Positions 60,091 to 64,000 of a DNA stretch of 64,000 bases are shown here, piece by piece. Where the stretch lies: positions 38,032-102,031 of the forward strand of contig NZ_WHMA01000009.1 in NCBI RefSeq assembly GCF_010994375.1, given 5' to 3'. Under the pieces are notes generated by a model that worked only from the letters and a program-made list of their open reading frames with translations, was not told the DNA's origin and searched no databases. Origin of the DNA: Halomonas sp. NO4. Its GTDB lineage: Bacteria > Pseudomonadota > Gammaproteobacteria > Pseudomonadales > Halomonadaceae. Within the stretch, counting starts at the first letter, position 1, and each line of letters starts with the position of its first letter. A program made the position numbers and the translations under genes.

Positions 60091-61482
60091 ATGCGCCAGC
60101 CGCTGACCCGCGAACTCGCCGACCTGGTCGAACGCGGCCGCGACCGCCAGCTGCGCCTGGCCGTCACCGGGCTGTCGCGCGCCGGCAAGACCGCCTTTCT
60201 CACCTCGCTGGTCAACCAACTGCGCCACGCCGGACTGGAGGCGCGCCTCGACCTGCTGCCGGCGGCCCGCGAAGGACGCCTGCTCGGCGCCCGTCGCGTC
60301 AGCCAGCCCGACCTGGCGGTGCCGCGCTTCCCCTACGACCAGGCCATGGCGGCCCTGGCCGCCGAGCCCCCACACTGGCCGGCGCCCACCCGCGGCATCA
60401 GCGAACTGCGCCTGTCGATCCGCTACCGGCCGACGCGTAGCGGCCTGTGGCGCGGCGACACAGGCCAGCTCGCGCTCGACCTCTTCGACTACCCCGGCGA
60501 GTGGCTGCTCGACCTGCCGCTGCTGGGCACCGACTACCTGCGCTGGAGCACGCAGGTGCTGGCGGGCGCGGGCGCCCAGCGGCGTGCGCTGATGGCCGAG
60601 TGGGAGCGGGCCGCGGCGCGCCTCGACCCGGCGGCGGAAGCCAACGAGGCGGAGCTTGCCGCCATCGCCGAGCAGTACGCCATGGCCCTGCGCGCTGCCC
60701 GCGAGGCCGGCTTCGCCGACCTGCAGCCGGGGCGCTTCCTGCTGCCCGGCGACCTCGCCGGCGCTCCGGTGCTGCAGTTCTTTCCCCTGCCGGGCCTGGC
60801 CGACGGCGACCGCGAGCGACTCGAGGCGCTCCCTCCGGAGAGCGTCTACGCCACCCTGGCGGCGCGCTTTCGCCACTACCAGCAACACATCGTCAAGCCC
60901 TTCTACCGCGACCACTTCCGCCGCTTCGACCGCCAGATCGTGCTGGTCGACGTACTCGGCGCGCTCAACGCCGGCCCCGAGCGCTTCGAGGACCTCGCCC
61001 GGGCGCTCGCCACCCTGATGCAGAGCTTCGACTACGGCAAGCGCAGCCTGCTCTCGCGCCTCTTCGCCCCGCGCATCGACCGGCTGGCCATTGCCGCCAC
61101 CAAGGCCGACCACGTCACACCCGAGCAGCACCCGCGCCTCACCGCCCTGCTCGAGGCACTGCTCGCCGAGCCGCTCAAGGACCTGCGCTACGCCAACGTG
61201 CCGGTCAAGGCACTATCACTGGCCTCGATCCGCGCCACCGACGTCCACGAGGTCGTCCACCAGGGCGAGCGCACCCCGGCCCTGCGGGGGACCACCCTGG
61301 ACGGCGAGTCGCTGCTGCTGTTCCCCGGCGAGGTGCCGAGCCGGCTGCCCGATGCCGACTTCTGGGCGCGCCAGGGCTTCGCCTTCACCGCCTTTCGGCC
61401 TCCGCCGTCGCCGCACGGCGCCCTGCCCCACATCCGCCTCGACGCCGCCCTCGACTGGCTGCTCGGAGACAAGCTGCGATGA
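60091..61482 (+). CDS. ycjX: YcjX-like GTPase/ATPase family protein
   Basis: A 463-residue protein of the YcjX family (DUF463), linked in E. coli to heat-shock and phage-shock-type envelope stress. The P-loop is GLSRAGKT at about 27-34. A DYPGEWLLDLP block acts like G3, and IAATKADHVTPEQH like G4. ATG 60091 follows GAGGGG. It overlaps ycjF by 4 nt. The biochemical activity is only partly known in the family; nucleotide binding is well supported here. Confidence 0.9.
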   Translation: MRQPLTRELADLVERGRDRQLRLAVTGLSRAGKTAFLTSLVNQLRHAGLEARLDLLPAAREGRLLGARRVSQPDLAVPRFPYDQAMAALAAEPPHWPAPTRGISELRLSIRYRPTRSGLWRGDTGQLALDLFDYPGEWLLDLPLLGTDYLRWSTQVLAGAGAQRRALMAEWERAAARLDPAAEANEAELAAIAEQYAMALRAAREAGFADLQPGRFLLPGDLAGAPVLQFFPLPGLADGDRERLEALPPESVYATLAARFRHYQQHIVKPFYRDHFRRFDRQIVLVDVLGALNAGPERFEDLARALATLMQSFDYGKRSLLSRLFAPRIDRLAIAATKADHVTPEQHPRLTALLEALLAEPLKDLRYANVPVKALSLASIRATDVHEVVHQGERTPALRGTTLDGESLLLFPGEVPSRLPDADFWARQGFAFTAFRPPPSPHGALPHIRLDAALDWLLGDKLR

Positions 61483-62531
61483 CCACGCCTCGACCCCACC
61501 CCGGCGACGACGACCCGCAACCCGGGCGTCGCTTCGCCCTGGACGACGACGCCCCGCCCGCGCCGGCGAGCGTCACGCCGAGACAGGATTTCGACCCCCA
61601 CCTGCCCTCGCGGCTCGCCGCCACGGAGTCGACGCGCGCCGAGCACGACCTGGAAAGCGGCCTGATGCGCCCCCGGAAGCGGCGCTGGGGCCTGCTGGGT
61701 CTGTTGACCGGCGGCCTGGCGCTGGGCACCGCCGAGCTCGCCGTGACGCTGCCCGCCACGCTCGCCGGCGGCGACTGGCTGGCCGGCGGCTGGCAGCTGC
61801 TGGGGCTGGCTGCCATCGCCCTGGGGACCGCTGCCCTGGGTCGCGAACTCTGGCGCCTGCGCCGGCTGCGCCGCCACGACCGCCTGCGCGAGCGCCTCGC
61901 CCGCCTGCCCCGGGCCGATGCCCGAGAGGGCCTGGCGCAGGCCGATGAGCTCAAGCGCCAGCTCGACCTCGACGACGACCACCCCCACTGGCTCGCCTTT
62001 CGCGACGCCGTCCAGCCGCACCACGGCGGCGACGAGCTGCGCGCCCTGCTGGCTCACCACCTGCTGGCCCCGCGCGATCGCGAGGCACGGCGGCTGATCT
62101 CGCGGATGAGTGGGGAAACCGCCGTCATGGTGGCCGTGAGCCCCCTGACGCTGGTCGACATGGGACTGGTGGCCTGGCGCAACCTGGCGATGGTCGATCG
62201 GGTGTGCCGGCTGTATGGCCTGGAGCTCGGCTACGCCAGCCGCCTGCGCCTGCTGCGTGGGGTGCTGCACAACATGGCCTTTGCCGGCGCTTCGGAGATG
62301 GCCAGCGACACCGGCATGGAGATACTCTCCCTTGACCTCGCCGGGCGCCTCTCGACCCGGGCCGGCCAGGGGCTGGGCATCGGCCTGCTCAGCGCCCGCC
62401 TGGGGCTGCGCGCCCAGCGGTTGACCCGCCCGCTCGCGTTCACGGACGACGAGGCGCCCCGCCTCGGCGACCTGCGCCGCGAGCTGTGGCAGCAGCTTCG
62501 CCGGCTGGAGGCCAAGGAATCGGAGCGCTGA
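61479..62531 (+). CDS. ycjF: YcjF-like membrane protein (UPF0283)
   Basis: A 350-residue inner-membrane protein. The N-terminal 65 residues are acidic and Pro-rich (RRFALDDDAPPAPAS), as in the family. Two spans follow near 70-90 and 100-120 around ALGTAELAVTLPATLAGG. The C-terminal half carries the conserved ISRMSGETAVMVAVSPLTLVDM and the GASEMASDTG block. It starts at the ATGA overlap with ycjX, and the pair is always co-encoded in enteric bacteria. Confidence 0.9.
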   Translation: MTTPRPHPGDDDPQPGRRFALDDDAPPAPASVTPRQDFDPHLPSRLAATESTRAEHDLESGLMRPRKRRWGLLGLLTGGLALGTAELAVTLPATLAGGDWLAGGWQLLGLAAIALGTAALGRELWRLRRLRRHDRLRERLARLPRADAREGLAQADELKRQLDLDDDHPHWLAFRDAVQPHHGGDELRALLAHHLLAPRDREARRLISRMSGETAVMVAVSPLTLVDMGLVAWRNLAMVDRVCRLYGLELGYASRLRLLRGVLHNMAFAGASEMASDTGMEILSLDLAGRLSTRAGQGLGIGLLSARLGLRAQRLTRPLAFTDDEAPRLGDLRRELWQQLRRLEAKESER

Positions 62532-62627
62532 AGTCGCCTATCTTGACCGCGGTCATGACAACCAGGCCGCCGCCAGCTAGGCTCGAAGTGACTTCCCCTC
62601 ACTCACACCGCCACACAGGACGCTGCC

Positions 62628-63068
62628 ATGTTCCACACCATCCTTGTTCCCGTCGACGGCTCCGAGCACAGCAAGAAGGCGCTGACCGTGGCCTGTCAGC
62701 TCGCCCGGCAGAGCAACGCCACCCTGCACATCCTGCACATCCCGGAAGAGCTGGCCCACGAGACCACCCTGGTGTGGGGCATCGGGGCCATTGCCCTGGA
62801 GGCCTCCCGCGAGGACCGCGAACGGACCGGCCGGCAGATCGTCGATCGTGCCGCCGAGGACGCCCGTCAGCAGGGGGCCACGCAGGTGGAAACCCTCATC
62901 GGCCAGGGCGACCCGGCGCGCACCATCGTCAGCGAGGCGCGCAAGAGCGGTGCAGACGCCATCGTCATGGGTAGCCGGGGGCTCAGCGACCTCAAGGGCC
63001 TGGTGGTCGGCAGCGTCTCGCACAAAGTGAGCCATGCCGCCACCTGCACGGTGATCACGGTACGTTGA
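62628..63068 (+). CDS. Universal stress protein (UspA family)
   Basis: A 146-residue single-domain Usp: ILVPVDGSEHSKKAL start with the DGS motif, and the ATP-binding GSRGLSDLKGLVVGSVSH near the C terminus (G-2x-G-9x-G-S). The ATP-binding type suggests it behaves like MJ0577 rather than UspA proper. ATG 62628 follows CAGGA. Cytosolic. It lies alone between ycjF and rnb. Confidence 0.93.
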   Translation: MFHTILVPVDGSEHSKKALTVACQLARQSNATLHILHIPEELAHETTLVWGIGAIALEASREDRERTGRQIVDRAAEDARQQGATQVETLIGQGDPARTIVSEARKSGADAIVMGSRGLSDLKGLVVGSVSHKVSHAATCTVITVR

Positions 63069-63118
63069 GCCGGATCGAACGCCATCTCCCTGATTTGGCG
63101 TGGGGGGCTACACCGCGT

Positions 63119-63147
63119 TTGGCGCCGGCCGCGGGAATCCGTATAGT
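63119..63147 (+). promoter_or_regulatory. Promoter of rnb
   Basis: -35 TTGGCG (63119-63124), 17-bp spacer, -10 TATAGT (63142-63147, 5/6). It lies 33 bp before ATG 63180. Confidence 0.7.
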
Positions 63148-63179
63148 GGCCCCCTTACTCCCGCCACACGTTCGTGATC

Positions 63180-64000
63180 ATGCTGCAGAATAACGCCCTG
63201 CTTGCCCAGCTCAAGCAACAGATCCGCTCCACCACCCCTCGTGTCGAGGGCGTGATCAAGGCCACCGAGAAGGGCTTCGGCTTCCTCGAGACCGACGACG
63301 GCAACTCCTATTTCGTCCCGCCGCCCGCCATGAAGCAGGTGCTGCACGGTGATCGCGTCGAGGCCATCCTCCACGAGGAGGGCGACAAGAAGAGCGTCGA
63401 GCCGGACACCCTGATCGAACAGGGACTGGATCGCTTCATCGCCCGGGTGCAGAAACGCGAGGGCCGCCTGGCCGTGGTCCCGGACCACCCCTCGATCAAG
63501 AACGTCCTGAAGGCGCGCATCAAGCGCAGCCTCGAGGAGGCCAGCATCGGCGATGCCGACTGGGTGGTGGCCCGCCTGGTGCGTCATCCGCTCAAGGCCG
63601 ATGACCGCGGTTTCTTCACCCAGATCGACGAACTGGTGGCCAAGGCCGACGACCCGGCGGTGCCGTGGCGCGTGACCCTGGCGCGCCACGCCCTGGAGCA
63701 GGAGTGCCCGGACGCCGGCAGCGACTGGCCGCTGCGCGACGAGGGTCTGGCACGCGAGGACCTCACCGCCGAGCCCTTCTTCACCATCGACAGCGAGAAG
63801 ACCCGCGACATGGACGATGCCCTGCGCATCGTCGCTCGTGAGAACGGCGGCTGGGACCTCACCGTGGCCATCGCCGATCCCACCGCCTATGTCGAGGAGG
63901 GCCACGCGGCGGACCTCGAGGCGCGCACCCGCGCCTTCACCGTCTACCTGCCGGGCCAGAACGTCACCATGCTGCCCGAGCAGCTGGCCGACGACCTCTG
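63180..64000 (+). CDS. rnb: Exoribonuclease II, 5' part (runs off the window)
   Basis: The first 273 codons of RNase II, a processive 3'-5' exonuclease that degrades mRNA. The N terminus MLQNNALLAQLKQQI and GVIKATEKGFGFLETDD (cold-shock domain 1) match E. coli RNase II closely. A second OB domain and the start of the RNB catalytic domain follow, with TIDSEKTRDMDDAL carrying the metal-binding Asp residues and VAIADPTAYVEEG. The window ends inside the RNB domain. The short N terminus argues for RNase II rather than RNase R. Confidence 0.95.
   Translation, partial: MLQNNALLAQLKQQIRSTTPRVEGVIKATEKGFGFLETDDGNSYFVPPPAMKQVLHGDRVEAILHEEGDKKSVEPDTLIEQGLDRFIARVQKREGRLAVVPDHPSIKNVLKARIKRSLEEASIGDADWVVARLVRHPLKADDRGFFTQIDELVAKADDPAVPWRVTLARHALEQECPDAGSDWPLRDEGLAREDLTAEPFFTIDSEKTRDMDDALRIVARENGGWDLTVAIADPTAYVEEGHAADLEARTRAFTVYLPGQNVTMLPEQLADDL

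Noticed and set aside
62543..62583. TTGACC and TAGGCT before the universal stress protein gene
   Set aside because: The spacer would be 29 bp, too long for a sigma-70 promoter.

Overview
The window reads as chromosomal core sequence from a high-GC gammaproteobacterium, most probably a member of the Halomonadaceae or a close relative in the Oceanospirillales/Pseudomonas neighbourhood. This is inferred from protein character (long 531-residue isocitrate lyase, 1613-residue NAD-glutamate dehydrogenase, separate Aat and Bpt transferases) and from gene order, not from a database search. Blocks such as ftsK-lolA/rarA, aat-bpt-infA/clpA-clpS/icd and nudJ/mnmA-hflD-purB-roxA-GNAT-aceA follow the order I remember from Pseudomonas. 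I see no CRISPR array, prophage, insertion sequence or rRNA operon.

Layout. 1-250: a two-tRNA operon (Glu, Gly) on the minus strand with a near-consensus promoter. 365-4121 (+): msrB, a YlqF-type GTPase, alaA, htpX. 4201-8211 (-): an overlapping unit of a membrane diguanylate cyclase, an orphan family-5 solute-binding protein and pdxB. 8367-12839: a WGR-like protein, a glutaredoxin-like protein, rlmKL, rmf and pyrD. 12913-20611 (-): giant NAD-GDH, trmA, murI and a hemerythrin-like protein. 20852-26114: rarA facing lolA and ftsK. 26295-31039: the N-degron machinery (aat, bpt, clpA, clpS) around infA. 31276-43548: icd, rluE, nudJ, then a TetR-controlled RND efflux module (33687-38431) inserted into an otherwise conserved string that resumes with mnmA, hflD, purB, roxA and a GNAT gene. 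43933-47319: aceA, a SlyB-like lipoprotein, a small membrane protein and slyD. 47394-55866: a TVP38-flavoprotein fusion, an exported MsrA, a divergent MFS/LysR pair, an NlpC/P60 lipoprotein and a large DUF1266-like repeat protein. 56066-63068: gabD-gabT, a GlsB-like protein, a DUF924 protein, a small membrane protein with ycjX-ycjF, and a universal stress protein. 63180-end: 5' part of rnb (RNase II).

Functional themes. Several genes sit around the 2-oxoglutarate/isocitrate/glutamate node (icd, aceA, gdhB, gabDT, alaA). Protein quality control is prominent (htpX, clpA/clpS, aat/bpt, slyD, msrA/msrB). tRNA and rRNA modification and translation are represented by trmA, mnmA, rlmKL, rluE, roxA, rmf and infA. 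Cell envelope functions are lolA, murI, NlpC/P60, the SlyB-like lipoprotein and the RND pump.

The least ordinary items are the cyclase/binding-protein pair, the RND insertion with its duplicated operator and adjacent palindrome block, the HexR/RccR-like palindromes before aceA, the TVP38-flavoprotein fusion, and the three-module DUF1266-like protein. Start codons were chosen by ribosome-binding site and family length. Several genes start with GTG or TTG (WGR-like, trmA, ftsK, bpt, TVP38 fusion, DUF1266-like).
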